Positions 17,477 to 25,449 of a stretch of DNA of 64,000 nucleotides are shown here, in pieces (positions within the stretch are counted from its first letter, which is position 1; the number at the start of each line of letters is the position of its first letter). The notes below the pieces were generated by a model that did no database searches, was not told where the DNA came from, and saw nothing but the letters and a program-made list of their open reading frames with translations. The stretch is from Brevibacillus sp. (GTDB lineage: Bacteria > Bacillota > Bacilli > Brevibacillales > Brevibacillaceae), in the NCBI GenBank assembly GCA_017656235.1, contig JACDOF010000009.1, forward strand, positions 62,001-126,000. Reading direction: 5' to 3'. The position numbers were made by a program, and so were the translations under genes.

Positions 17477-18859
17477 CTATTTCAGCGTTAGCAACGCCAC
17501 GCTCTCCACATGCGGCGTGTGCGGAAACATATCGATCGGCTGAACGTGACGCAGCTCGTAGCCAGCCAGCAGCCGGTTGATGTCCTTCCCCAGTGTCGAC
17601 GGGTTGCATGAAACGTAGACGATTCGCTTCGGTCGTACCAGGAGCAGCGTTTCGATCAGGGCCGGATCGAGGCCTGTCCGTGGAGGATCAACGACGACAA
17701 CGTCAGGTACCAGGCCCTGCTTGGCCCACTTCGGCATCAGTACCTCGGCTTTTCCCGCATGGAAACTGACATTGTCTATGCCGTTGTTTCTGGCATTTTC
17801 GCGGGCATCTTCCACCGCTTCCGGGATTATTTCAATGCCGCGTACCTCCCTGGCTGCCGGAGCCAGCCAGAGACTGATCGTACCCGTTCCGCAGTAGAGG
17901 TCAAAGACTCGTTCCCGACCACTAAGACGGGCGGCCTTTTTTACTTCCTCGTACAGTTTCACCGTCTGTTCGGGATTTAGCTGGAAAAAGGCGCGGGCCG
18001 ACAGGTTGAACGAAAGCTCGCCCAGCTTTTCCACGATGGACGGTTTTCCCCACAGCGTGATGGTCTTCTCGCCGAAGACAAGCGAGGTCTTTTTGGGATT
18101 GACGTTTTGTACAATGCTGACCAGAGATGGTATCTGGCAGCGCAGCTCAAGAATCAGTTCCTTGCGCCGCGGGATATGCGGCTCCGCTGTGATCAGCGTA
18201 AGCTGTGATTCTCCGGTGGCAAAGGCCACTCGGGCTACGATCGTGCGGATCAGGCCGGTCTGCTTGCGCTCATCGTAGGGAGGGATGTTCAGCTTCTCCA
18301 GCACCTCTCGCGCTTTGGCCGCAATCCGGTTGGTCTCCTCGTGCTGGATGGCACAATCGCGCAGGTCAACGAGACGATGGCTGCCTGGTTGGTAGAGACC
18401 GGCAATCATCCGGCCGTTTTGTCGTCCGACCTGAAACTGTGCTTTGTTGCGGTAGCCCCAGGGATTGGTCATGCCGATTGCAGCGGCGACGGGAGGGTCT
18501 GACAGTCCCGCATACTTGCGCAGGGATTCTTCCACCAGCGCCTGTTTGCTGACCAATTGGGCTTCATAAGCAAGGTGCTGCAGGCTGCATCCTCCGCACT
18601 CGCTGTAAACGGGGCAGGGAGGCTCGATCCGCTCGGGTGCGTGCTTTACGACTTTAAGCAGGCGGGCGGTGGCGTAGTTTTTTTCTGCCCGGGTCACTTC
18701 CGCCCGCACAACCTCGCCCGGCAGCGCTCCTTCCACAAATACGATTTTCTTCTTGTAATACCCGATACCCTCTCCGTTGATACCGAGGCTCTTGATCGTC
18801 AGGGTCATCGGCTGGCCGACGCGAATCTGGGCGTCAGACCGCGGCCGGGTTTGCTTCAT
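17477..18859 (-). CDS. rlmD: 23S rRNA (uracil-C5)-methyltransferase, RlmD/RlmCD type
   Basis: The 460-residue RumA/TrmA-family enzyme has an N-terminal TRAM domain (about 10-70), a 4Fe-4S cysteine set (PCPVYSECGGCSLQHL near 85-97), the SAM motif FDLYCGTGTISLWLA, DPPRTGLDP, and the catalytic cysteine in YVSCNPSTLGKD. In B. subtilis one homologue (YefA) makes both m5U747 and m5U1939, so the exact target site is not certain. I chose the ATG at 18859, nine bases after GAGGTG. An in-frame GTG at 18871 lies within that ribosome site. Confidence 0.9.
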   Translation of the reverse strand: MKQTRPRSDAQIRVGQPMTLTIKSLGINGEGIGYYKKKIVFVEGALPGEVVRAEVTRAEKNYATARLLKVVKHAPERIEPPCPVYSECGGCSLQHLAYEAQLVSKQALVEESLRKYAGLSDPPVAAAIGMTNPWGYRNKAQFQVGRQNGRMIAGLYQPGSHRLVDLRDCAIQHEETNRIAAKAREVLEKLNIPPYDERKQTGLIRTIVARVAFATGESQLTLITAEPHIPRRKELILELRCQIPSLVSIVQNVNPKKTSLVFGEKTITLWGKPSIVEKLGELSFNLSARAFFQLNPEQTVKLYEEVKKAARLSGRERVFDLYCGTGTISLWLAPAAREVRGIEIIPEAVEDARENARNNGIDNVSFHAGKAEVLMPKWAKQGLVPDVVVVDPPRTGLDPALIETLLLVRPKRIVYVSCNPSTLGKDINRLLAGYELRHVQPIDMFPHTPHVESVALLTLK

Positions 18860-18967
18860 ACGGGATTTCACCTCGATTGCTTGATCTCGTATATTATACC
18901 GCAGCCGTCATGATCGGAACAAAAATCTGCAGGAGACGACAAACTTCCTCCCTTGTCCCCTTTTTGT

Positions 18968-18973
18968 TATAAT
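18968..18973 (+). promoter_or_regulatory. -10 box upstream of the 113-residue protein gene
   Basis: A consensus TATAAT lies 35 bases upstream of the ATG at 19008. No good -35 hexamer is seen at the expected distance. Confidence 0.45.
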
Positions 18974-19007
18974 GAGGCAGAGAAAGGTGAGGGAGTTGTG
19001 ACGGAAG

Positions 19008-19349
19008 ATGCAAGAGTTATTTGACAAGATGAAGGAATATCTGAACATGGATACGGAGATTTCCTTTGAAGAGTTTGACAGTTACTACAAACAAGTGATT
19101 GCGTTCTTGAATGACAACTGGAAAGAGCTGAACGAAGAGGATACGCTGCACATGCTGTTTATCCTCGACAACCTGAAGTCGAACAGCGAGGATCGGGCGA
19201 AGCGCCGCACCAAGGAATCAAAGAAGTACAAAAAGATGGAGGAACGCTCGTCGATATGGGCATCGGCAATGATCAAGCGGCTGCGTGACCTCGGTCTGTC
19301 GGATCAGGACATCCGCACACGTTATGAAGAAATATACGAAGCGGTCTGA
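19008..19349 (+). CDS. Hypothetical cytosolic protein, 113 residues
   Basis: I do not recognise this family. The product is soluble, highly charged and mostly helical, with an acidic N-terminal half (EISFEEFDSYYKQVIAFLNDNW) and a basic central region (RAKRRTKESKKYKKMEE) of coiled-coil character. It has its own -10 box, a GGGAG ribosome site and a strong terminator, so it is a genuine monocistronic gene. Confidence 0.7.
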   Translation: MQELFDKMKEYLNMDTEISFEEFDSYYKQVIAFLNDNWKELNEEDTLHMLFILDNLKSNSEDRAKRRTKESKKYKKMEERSSIWASAMIKRLRDLGLSDQDIRTRYEEIYEAV

Positions 19350-19418
19350 CGCGCTTGCCCGAACCTGGTTCAAGAAGAAAAGATGGGTGGGGATTACGAC
19401 CGCCAGACAGGTAAAATT

Positions 19419-19450
19419 GCTGCTCCGTGGCACGGGGCAGCGATTTTTTT
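19419..19450 (+). terminator. Intrinsic terminator
   Basis: GCTGCTCCG (19419-19427) pairs with CGGGGCAGC (19433-19441), with one G-U pair and a 5-base loop, followed by GATTTTTTT. Confidence 0.88.
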
Positions 19451-19633
19451 GTGCCGGATGGGTCGGGACGTGCCGCAGCCAAGTTCCGGGCCGAATGTGT
19501 GACGTTTTCGGGATAATTTGTTTTATAACAGAATGATCGTTTGTGGAAAGTTATAATACAGAGAATGGAGAAGCAAGCAGAAGAGAACGCTAGCTACAAG
19601 CCGAAAATGAGAGGTAATGTCATAGTACAATTT

Positions 19634-19662
19634 TTGTTTATTCGATTCTGTTGTATTACAAT
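19634..19662 (+). promoter_or_regulatory. Promoter of yhfH
   Basis: A TTGTTT -35 box (19634-19639) and a TACAAT -10 box (19657-19662) are spaced by 17 bases, 35 bases upstream of the start. The preceding 19451-19633 is AT-rich, and I see no gene in it. Confidence 0.6.
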
Positions 19663-19696
19663 TGAGGCAGCAAAAACGATTGAGGGGGGAAACCAG

Positions 19697-19849
19697 ATGA
19701 TGGCGGTTAGTCAATTCTTCGCGACACTACAGGAGAAGTGCTGCTCCGTGTGCGGCCGGACACTTGTCGAACAGGCAGAGTCGTACATGACCGAGTGCTT
19801 TCAGTGCAGTGAACATGCTCTGGAAGCCAAGCAGACAAGAAGCCGGTAA
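19697..19849 (+). CDS. yhfH: Small zinc-ribbon-like protein YhfH
   Basis: The 50-residue product carries two CxxC pairs (CSVCGRTLVEQAESY...CFQC), the layout of the Bacillales YhfH family, which probably binds zinc. The E-Q-x-E-S-Y between the pairs is the most conserved part. Its function is unknown. The ATG at 19697 follows GAGGGGGGAAA. A second ATG directly after is possible. It has its own promoter and a terminator. Confidence 0.75.
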   Translation: MMAVSQFFATLQEKCCSVCGRTLVEQAESYMTECFQCSEHALEAKQTRSR

Positions 19850-19917
19850 GATGGTGGTACTGTAGAGCACACAGCATGTGTACCGTTCACGTAACCGGTG
19901 ATCGTACCTGTCGCCCC

Positions 19918-19946
19918 GCACCCGCGAAAACGCGAGGTGTTTTTTG
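19918..19946 (+). terminator. Intrinsic terminator of yhfH
   Basis: GCACCCGCG (19918-19926) pairs with CGCG-a-GGTGT (19931-19940) with one bulged A and an AAAA loop, followed by TTTTTG. Confidence 0.75.
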
Positions 19947-20014
19947 TTTTGCTTGCCAACAGGACAGAAAGGGGGCATGCTAAGGAGAAGAAGCTGCGGT
20001 GGGGTGAACATGCC

Positions 20015-20566
20015 GTGTTTGATCCGATTATCTTTGACAATATCAAGGTGGTACTCGAAGGAGCTGTGTACGACCGCGATCTGGATGGACAAATAGCGGT
20101 GACCGATCGCGCTGATCTGGTCGATCTGGCCCGGTACAGCCGACAGTTCCGGATTCGTTTTTGTCTGGCGGAGGACGCCGCTCGGGAAGACGTCATCGCA
20201 GCGGAAATCGAACTGGGAACGACGCTAGTGGACATTGCCGCTGAACAGCTGGCCCAGCCGCTGGCCGAACCGGTCGGTTGTACGCTTTGTATCCACTTTT
20301 TCCTGCGGGTTGCCGAACCACAGCATGAGACGCAGTGGATCGCTTCGGTGCTGGACGACATCTGGGGCCATCGCCCGCGCATTACCCAGTTCGTAGGGGT
20401 GAGGCTGGACAAACAGTGGAGTTGGCCTGAGACACCTCACTGGTACGAAAACAAGGTGACACTCGACTTTCAGCGCAAGATCGGGGAAAGAAACATCGAA
20501 GATCTGGAGCAGTTGATAGATCTTTGTGTGGCCTCGCTGATCCGGCTGCGGTCAGGGAGCGGGTAA
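20015..20566 (+). CDS. Hypothetical protein, about 183 residues
   Basis: I do not recognise the family. The product is soluble and acidic, with no signal peptide or membrane segment. A beta-rich first half (VFDPIIFDNIKVVLEGAVYDRDLDG) is followed by a helical C-terminus (NIEDLEQLIDLCVASLIRLR). The start is uncertain: the frame is open from 19898, but that part overlaps the yhfH terminator. I place the start at GTG 20015, preceded by GGTGGGGTG. A non-standard CTG at 19993 after AAGGAG is an alternative and would add WGEHA-type residues. Confidence 0.6.
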   Translation: MFDPIIFDNIKVVLEGAVYDRDLDGQIAVTDRADLVDLARYSRQFRIRFCLAEDAAREDVIAAEIELGTTLVDIAAEQLAQPLAEPVGCTLCIHFFLRVAEPQHETQWIASVLDDIWGHRPRITQFVGVRLDKQWSWPETPHWYENKVTLDFQRKIGERNIEDLEQLIDLCVASLIRLRSGSG

Positions 20567-20613
20567 TCTGTCAGCCGATTATCTGTGGACCTCCTTTCGC
20601 AGTGGGGCTGTAT

Positions 20614-20659
20614 AAAAAAAGCTGTGCCCATGGCAGCATGTTCTGCCTTGAGACACAGC
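20614..20659 (-). terminator. Intrinsic terminator of the gntR-TRAP-racemase operon
   Basis: On the minus strand GCTGTG (20654-20659) pairs with CACAGC (20621-20626), with an inner GGCAG/CTGCC hairpin, followed by seven T residues. Confidence 0.85.
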
Positions 20660-20680
20660 CGATTATGGCGTAACCGATTG

Positions 20681-21688
20681 CTAGTCAACGATAAATCCGT
20701 GTTTGAATGGATCTTCCGGATCAATCAAGATGTTTTGGAACCCGGTGATGAATGCGGAACCCGTAATTTCGGTGATCACCGCATCGACATCGCCCAGTTT
20801 GACACGATCTACAGCTTTTCCGGTGAACGTTCCCCCTACGAATCCTTCGCACACGATTTCTTCGCCAAACCCGAGTTCATTACGTCCGATCATTCTTGCA
20901 ACCATCGCCGTTGTACCGGTACCGCCGGGAGAGCGATCTGCCTGTCGATCGCTGAAGATGTGCACATTCTTGTACGTCGCGCCCGGGATGGTTGGCTTGC
21001 TGTAAAAGGTGACGATGTCTACGGTGTTTATATAGGGTTTGGTCGGGTGTTGAACCTTGATTTGTTCGTTTACGGCTTTCTTGATCCGGCGGCCCAGTTC
21101 TTTTAACTTGGTGCCGTTCGATACATGGATGTCGACTCCTACCTGTTCGGCATTGACCCAAGCAAAGTAGTTTCCGCCAAAACTGATATCCACCGTAATC
21201 GGTCCGATTCCTTCCACTTCAATTCTGGCATCCCTATGTTCCAGGAATGCGGGAACGTTCCTGAAGCTTACGGATTTGACCCGGTTGTTTTCCACTCTTA
21301 CGGACGGGTAGACCAAACCGGCAGGGGTTTCCAATACAAGATGGGTTTCCGGTTCCGTAACCTCAACCATGCCCATTTCAACGATGGCCGTAGATACGCC
21401 AATGGTAGCATGACCACACATGTTTAAGAAATTGGTATTGTCCATGAAGATTACTCCAAAGTCGATTCCCTCTTTGGTGGGGGGGAGGAGGACAGCTCCG
21501 AACATGTCGCGGTGGCCTCTCGGCTCCTGGATCAGAGCACGGCGCAGCCAATCGTAATGCTTGGCCATGTAGTCTCTCTGCTCGGCTACGGTATTTCCTT
21601 TCAGCTTCAACAGACCGCCGTTAATGATCCGAGTCGGTTCGCCATAGGTATGGGTTTCAATGGTTTGAATCATTCTGGAAAAGATCAT
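20681..21688 (-). CDS. Proline racemase superfamily protein with Gly at the second catalytic position
   Basis: The 335-residue protein has the duplicated diaminopimelate-epimerase-like fold of the superfamily. Proline racemase and 4-hydroxyproline epimerase use two cysteines, and trans-3-hydroxyproline dehydratase has Cys and Thr. The first cysteine is present (Cys91 in NMCGHATIG), but the second site reads DRSPGGTGTT, so the residue is Gly255 (codon at 20924-20926). Two-base racemisation is therefore unlikely, and dehydration or another one-base reaction is an inference. The ATG at 21688 is nine bases after AAGGAG. An ATG at 21697 touches the ribosome site. It is the last gene of an operon with a TRAP transporter and GntR regulator, which suggests catabolism of an imported amino acid or derivative. 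Confidence 0.88.
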   Translation of the reverse strand: MIFSRMIQTIETHTYGEPTRIINGGLLKLKGNTVAEQRDYMAKHYDWLRRALIQEPRGHRDMFGAVLLPPTKEGIDFGVIFMDNTNFLNMCGHATIGVSTAIVEMGMVEVTEPETHLVLETPAGLVYPSVRVENNRVKSVSFRNVPAFLEHRDARIEVEGIGPITVDISFGGNYFAWVNAEQVGVDIHVSNGTKLKELGRRIKKAVNEQIKVQHPTKPYINTVDIVTFYSKPTIPGATYKNVHIFSDRQADRSPGGTGTTAMVARMIGRNELGFGEEIVCEGFVGGTFTGKAVDRVKLGDVDAVITEITGSAFITGFQNILIDPEDPFKHGFIVD

Positions 21689-21728
21689 GATAGACATCTC
21701 CTTCTTCTATTTATAAATAATTGGGTAT

Positions 21729-23012
21729 TTATAACAGTAAGGATTTGGGGACGTATAACATGACGTCCGGGAAAAAAATCATACCGGCAAGCGTTAAAAT
21801 CAAGACGAGAATAAACCAGATGTTATACTTGCTGGTTTCCCACATGCTCGCTTTTGCAATGGCTGTGGTGATAAACAATCCGCTTGCCACAGGTGGTGTC
21901 TGCTGTCCAATGGCCCAAACAATAATCACGACCATGGCAAACTGCAGCGGATCGATGCCTGTCGCTTGCACCAACGGCAGGAACAGAGGAACCACGACGA
22001 GAACCATGACAGTACCGTCAAAGATGAAACCGCCGATAAACAGGATGAGACTGGCGATAAGCAGCACGGCGATCGGATTGTCGGCGTAGCCCATGAGCGG
22101 TTCCATCATTTTCTGGCCGATTCCCAGGATGGAAAACGAAAATCCGAGGATTTTGGCCGTAGCCACGATAAACATGACCAGTGCGGTGTTTTTTACGCTC
22201 TCTTCCAGGGCGCGGATGAAATCTTTCCACTTTAACTCCCGATAGATGAGAGCACCTGTGACCAAACCGCACAGTACCGCTATCGCGGCGGATTCCGTCG
22301 GTGTGGCAATCCCGGTGACGATGCCGCCCAAGATCACGACTGGCACCAGCAGTGCGGGCACAGCTTCCATCATGGTTTGAAAGACAGTTCGCCACTGGAA
22401 AGGCTGCTCGGTATACGTATAGTGATTACGCAAAGAGATCAGGTACACAACGACTATATAGCCGATTGCTATCGCGATACCGATAGGAATACCGGTGAGA
22501 AACAGGCTGGCGACCGATATTCCCGAAATCGAGCCGTACAGGATCATCGGAACGCTTGGAGGAATGATGATCCCTAACGATGATCCGGCCGAAGTGACCG
22601 CGGCCGAAAAGCCGCGCGCGTATCCCTTTTTTAGCATTGCCGGGATCATGATCTGCCCGACAGCAGCGCTGGCTCCGGCCGCCGTTCCAGTGATGGCTCC
22701 GAAAAACACGGAGGTCATGACCGTGACGATCGCCAAGCCACCTCGAACCATCCCGATCAGGGAAAGGGAAAAGTTGATCAGGCGCTGGGAAATACCGCCG
22801 TGGTTCATCAGCGAACCGGCTAACATGAACAGCGGTATCGCTAACAGCGGAAAGCTGCTGGAGCCCAAATACAGTTGTTGTATGAGCAAGTCCAGCGGAA
22901 GATCCTTAAGGATCACCAAGAACAGCAAAGCAGTAACGCCAAGCGCAAAAGCAATCGGGACACCGAGTGCCAGCAAGACGAGAATCGCGACTAACATGAG
23001 GATCGGAAGCAT
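21729..23012 (-). CDS. dctM: TRAP transporter large permease, DctM family
   Basis: The 427-residue membrane protein has about 12 hydrophobic segments and DctM hallmarks: ALGVPIAFALGVTAL near the start, FGAITGTAAGASAAVGQIMIP, GIIIPPSVPMILYG and GIATPTESAAIAVL. It forms the ion-driven transport channel with DctQ. The ATG at 23012 shares its A with the TAA stop of dctQ, which implies coupled translation. The substrate is set by DctP and cannot be read here. The next gene, the racemase homologue, starts 41 bases after the stop. Confidence 0.93.
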   Translation of the reverse strand: MLPILMLVAILVLLALGVPIAFALGVTALLFLVILKDLPLDLLIQQLYLGSSSFPLLAIPLFMLAGSLMNHGGISQRLINFSLSLIGMVRGGLAIVTVMTSVFFGAITGTAAGASAAVGQIMIPAMLKKGYARGFSAAVTSAGSSLGIIIPPSVPMILYGSISGISVASLFLTGIPIGIAIAIGYIVVVYLISLRNHYTYTEQPFQWRTVFQTMMEAVPALLVPVVILGGIVTGIATPTESAAIAVLCGLVTGALIYRELKWKDFIRALEESVKNTALVMFIVATAKILGFSFSILGIGQKMMEPLMGYADNPIAVLLIASLILFIGGFIFDGTVMVLVVVPLFLPLVQATGIDPLQFAMVVIIVWAIGQQTPPVASGLFITTAIAKASMWETSKYNIWFILVLILTLAGMIFFPDVMLYVPKSLLL

Positions 23013-23515
23013 TACTTCGCCTCCTCTCCGTGTTTGTATTTGCAAGAGCTTACAAGTTTGCGGATTTCCTCAAGAATCTGTGCCAACACTTCAAGCAACA
23101 TCAGCATACAGCTTATCCATATCATGCCGTAAGGAACCCACATGGGTAACCCGGTTACGGGCATTCCCGTAGATCCTGTTTTTTGGATGAAAGGGTAAGC
23201 CCATATGTTGATCGTAATCAGGAACCAGGCGACAAGACATTTTGCTGTCACTTTCATGATGTGCTTCACTTTGGGAGAGGCGACGTTTTTCAGAAACCCC
23301 ATTTGAAGATGGCTGTCTTCTGCTGTACATTGGTAAGCACCGAAAAATGTAATCCAAACCATCGTCACGATTGACAGTTCCTCCGGCCACGCTAGCGGGC
23401 TATTCATCAGTTTCCTGGTGAAGACCTGTATTAGCAGGAGTACCGTCATCAAAAAGAGGCAGGCCATATTGGTGTACTTTATCGCCGTGTAGATGAGTTT
23501 GCGAACTTCTTTCAT
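23012..23515 (-). CDS. dctQ: TRAP transporter small permease, DctQ family
   Basis: The 167-residue protein has four hydrophobic segments (about 12-30, 47-65, 88-106 and 125-147) and the DctQ signature NSPLAWPEELSIVTMVWITFFGAYQC. It partners the large permease. The ATG at 23515 has only a weak TAAGG upstream and lies 18 bases after the dctP stop. Confidence 0.9.
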   Translation of the reverse strand: MKEVRKLIYTAIKYTNMACLFLMTVLLLIQVFTRKLMNSPLAWPEELSIVTMVWITFFGAYQCTAEDSHLQMGFLKNVASPKVKHIMKVTAKCLVAWFLITINIWAYPFIQKTGSTGMPVTGLPMWVPYGMIWISCMLMLLEVLAQILEEIRKLVSSCKYKHGEEAK

Positions 23516-23532
23516 GCCTTAATCACCCAGCC

Positions 23533-24546
23533 TCACGGGATCTGTTTGCCAATCTCGTCGATAATTTGCTGTCCTTCCTCTCCTAATTCCTGCGTCACGA
23601 TCGGCCATACCGACTTGGTCAGCTCCTGGAAGGGGGTAACATCATCGATGATCACAACTTCCATCCCTTTTTCCTGAAGGACGGTGAGCAGTTCCTGATC
23701 CCCTTTTTGATTCAGTTCCCGGTTTACATCCCTTCCCGCGGCAGCCGCTTCAAGAATAATGTTTTGTTGCTCCTCCGTCAGGCTGTTCCATTTGTCGAGG
23801 TTGATAAACAAGGTTGCCGGTGAATACACGTGATTTGTGATCGTCAGATATTTTTGCACATCGTACAATGAAGCGCTTTCGATGGCGGACAAGGGATTTT
23901 CCTGTCCATCGAGCGTTCCTTGCTGCAGACCGGTGAATACTTCTGACCAGGACATGGCGATCGGGCTGGCTCCCAGTGCTTCAAAGGTTTTGATTCTAAC
24001 CGGGCTCTCCGGTACGCGAATTTTCAATCCTTTAAAATCTTCCGGCGAGGTAATGGGACGAATATTGTTGGTCACTTGTCTGAACCCGTCCTCCCAGTAG
24101 GCGAGTACCTTGAGGTTTTTCTCTTCCAAATGTTTTCCCACTTTTTCGCCTATCGGACCGTCCAACACTTTCCATGCGTGTTCTCTGTTCTTGAAGATAT
24201 AGGGCAGCGAAAAAATTTCCTGATACGGGTTGAGAAGAACGATGGGAGTGGACGAAATGCCAATGTCGATTGTTCCTACTGCGACCCCTTCTTGAATTTC
24301 GCGGCCGGAACCACCTAACGTACCACCGCTGTAAAGGTCGATTTTGATTTGGCCGTTTGTTTTTTCCTCCACTATTTTTTTAAATGTTTCTGCGCCGTGA
24401 CCCCATGGGTGGCTTTGTGGTAATTCGAATGCAAAGGTCAATGTTACCGGTTTTTCGTTTTCGGCAGATGGAGCATCATCAGATGAACAGCCAGCGACCA
24501 GTAACATGATCGAAAGGATACTATACAGCATTGCTTTTACATTCAT
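23533..24546 (-). CDS. dctP: TRAP transporter substrate-binding lipoprotein, DctP family
   Basis: The 337-residue protein has a lipoprotein signal ending LLVAGCSSD (cysteine about residue 20), so it is membrane-anchored as expected in a Gram-positive. The DctP core is clear: ELPQSHPWGHGAETFKKIVEEKTNG, DIGISSTPIVLLNPYQEIFSLPYIF, and LKIRVPESPVRIKTFEALGASPIAMSWSEVFTGLQQGTLDGQENP, which contains the arginine that binds the substrate carboxylate. The ligand should thus be a carboxylic acid. The ATG at 24546 follows AAGGAGG. Confidence 0.93.
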   Translation of the reverse strand: MNVKAMLYSILSIMLLVAGCSSDDAPSAENEKPVTLTFAFELPQSHPWGHGAETFKKIVEEKTNGQIKIDLYSGGTLGGSGREIQEGVAVGTIDIGISSTPIVLLNPYQEIFSLPYIFKNREHAWKVLDGPIGEKVGKHLEEKNLKVLAYWEDGFRQVTNNIRPITSPEDFKGLKIRVPESPVRIKTFEALGASPIAMSWSEVFTGLQQGTLDGQENPLSAIESASLYDVQKYLTITNHVYSPATLFINLDKWNSLTEEQQNIILEAAAAGRDVNRELNQKGDQELLTVLQEKGMEVVIIDDVTPFQELTKSVWPIVTQELGEEGQQIIDEIGKQIP

Positions 24547-24648
24547 TGCCAAGCCTCCTTGCCCACTATTTTGTAAATTGCGGTAACCGAAATCTTCTGA
24601 ATATACCTCTTGGGGCAACTCTCAGCCGAGAGTTACGCATGAATCACT

Positions 24649-25308
24649 TCATTTCAGGCCGTCCTCCAGGACGACAGTTTCGTATTCAGAGATTCCTTTC
24701 AGATGCTTGATGAACAATGCTTCCACTTTTTCCTTGTCTCTTTCCTTTAATGCAAGCAGGATCTCCCGGTGTTCACGAATGGATCGTTCCACCAATTCCG
24801 GGCGCGACATAAATGAACGCCTGAAAGAAACAATATAGTCGTGCATGTTCTCCAGTATCTTGATGATCCGATTCAACCTGGAAGCTTTGATGATTGTTTG
24901 GTGGAATTCGTCATTTACCCTCATCAAGTTGTCTACATCTCTTTTTTCATGGTGGATGACGGATTCATCCAATAACTTCTCCAGGTGAGCAAGCTCTTGA
25001 TCCGTCAAGTTATCAACGGCATACTTGGCTGCAAACGGTTCCAATTGTGAGCGAATCAAGTTGATTTCGATGAGACATTCGTGCGTTATGCCTTTTACCA
25101 AGCAGTATTTTCTAGGATGGATTTCAACCAAGCCCTCCAATTCCAGCTTGTGCAGGGCCTCTCTGACCGGGGTTCTGCTGACGCCAAGTTTTTCGGCCAG
25201 TTCTGATTCAATGAGCTTATCCCCCGGCTTAAATTGGTGATTCAAGATGCTTTTGCGAATTTGCTCAAACACGTTTTCACGAATAGATAATGTGGTGATC
25301 TTCTCCAT
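24649..25308 (-). CDS. GntR-family regulator, FCD (FadR) subgroup
   Basis: The 219-residue protein has an N-terminal winged helix (about 8-72; LIESELAEKLGVSRTPVREALHKLELEGLVEI) and a C-terminal FCD ligand-binding domain (about 80-205) with the histidines that often bind a metal next to a carboxylate effector. It is the first gene of the operon with dctPQM and the racemase homologue, so it most likely senses the transported substrate. Its own promoter holds a duplicated ATACTGTATCCCA motif, suggesting autoregulation. The ATG at 25308 follows AGGGGGGA. Confidence 0.9.
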   Translation of the reverse strand: MEKITTLSIRENVFEQIRKSILNHQFKPGDKLIESELAEKLGVSRTPVREALHKLELEGLVEIHPRKYCLVKGITHECLIEINLIRSQLEPFAAKYAVDNLTDQELAHLEKLLDESVIHHEKRDVDNLMRVNDEFHQTIIKASRLNRIIKILENMHDYIVSFRRSFMSRPELVERSIREHREILLALKERDKEKVEALFIKHLKGISEYETVVLEDGLK

Positions 25309-25342
25309 GATGTCCCCCCTTTCAAGTTATTTCTTCTGAGAA

Positions 25343-25355
25343 ATACTGTATCCCA
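25343..25355 (-). promoter_or_regulatory. GntR operator candidate, proximal copy
   Basis: The 13-mer ATACTGTATCCCA contains the symmetric ATAC-T-GTAT. It lies just downstream of the -10 box, near the transcription start of the gntR operon. An identical copy starts 34 bp away. Confidence 0.65.
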
Positions 25356-25366
25356 GTTATAGGCTA

Positions 25367-25395
25367 ATTATAAGACATACTGTATCCCACATCAA
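25367..25395 (-). promoter_or_regulatory. Promoter of the gntR-dctPQM-racemase operon with internal operator
   Basis: On the minus strand TTGATG (25390-25395) and TATAAT (25367-25372) are separated by exactly 17 bases. The second ATACTGTATCCCA copy (25377-25389) fills the spacer, so a repressor bound there would block RNA polymerase. Confidence 0.75.
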
Positions 25396-25449
25396 CAACT
25401 TTCGAAAAATTTCTAATAGGATTTACCCGATTCGCCAGTATCATCACCG

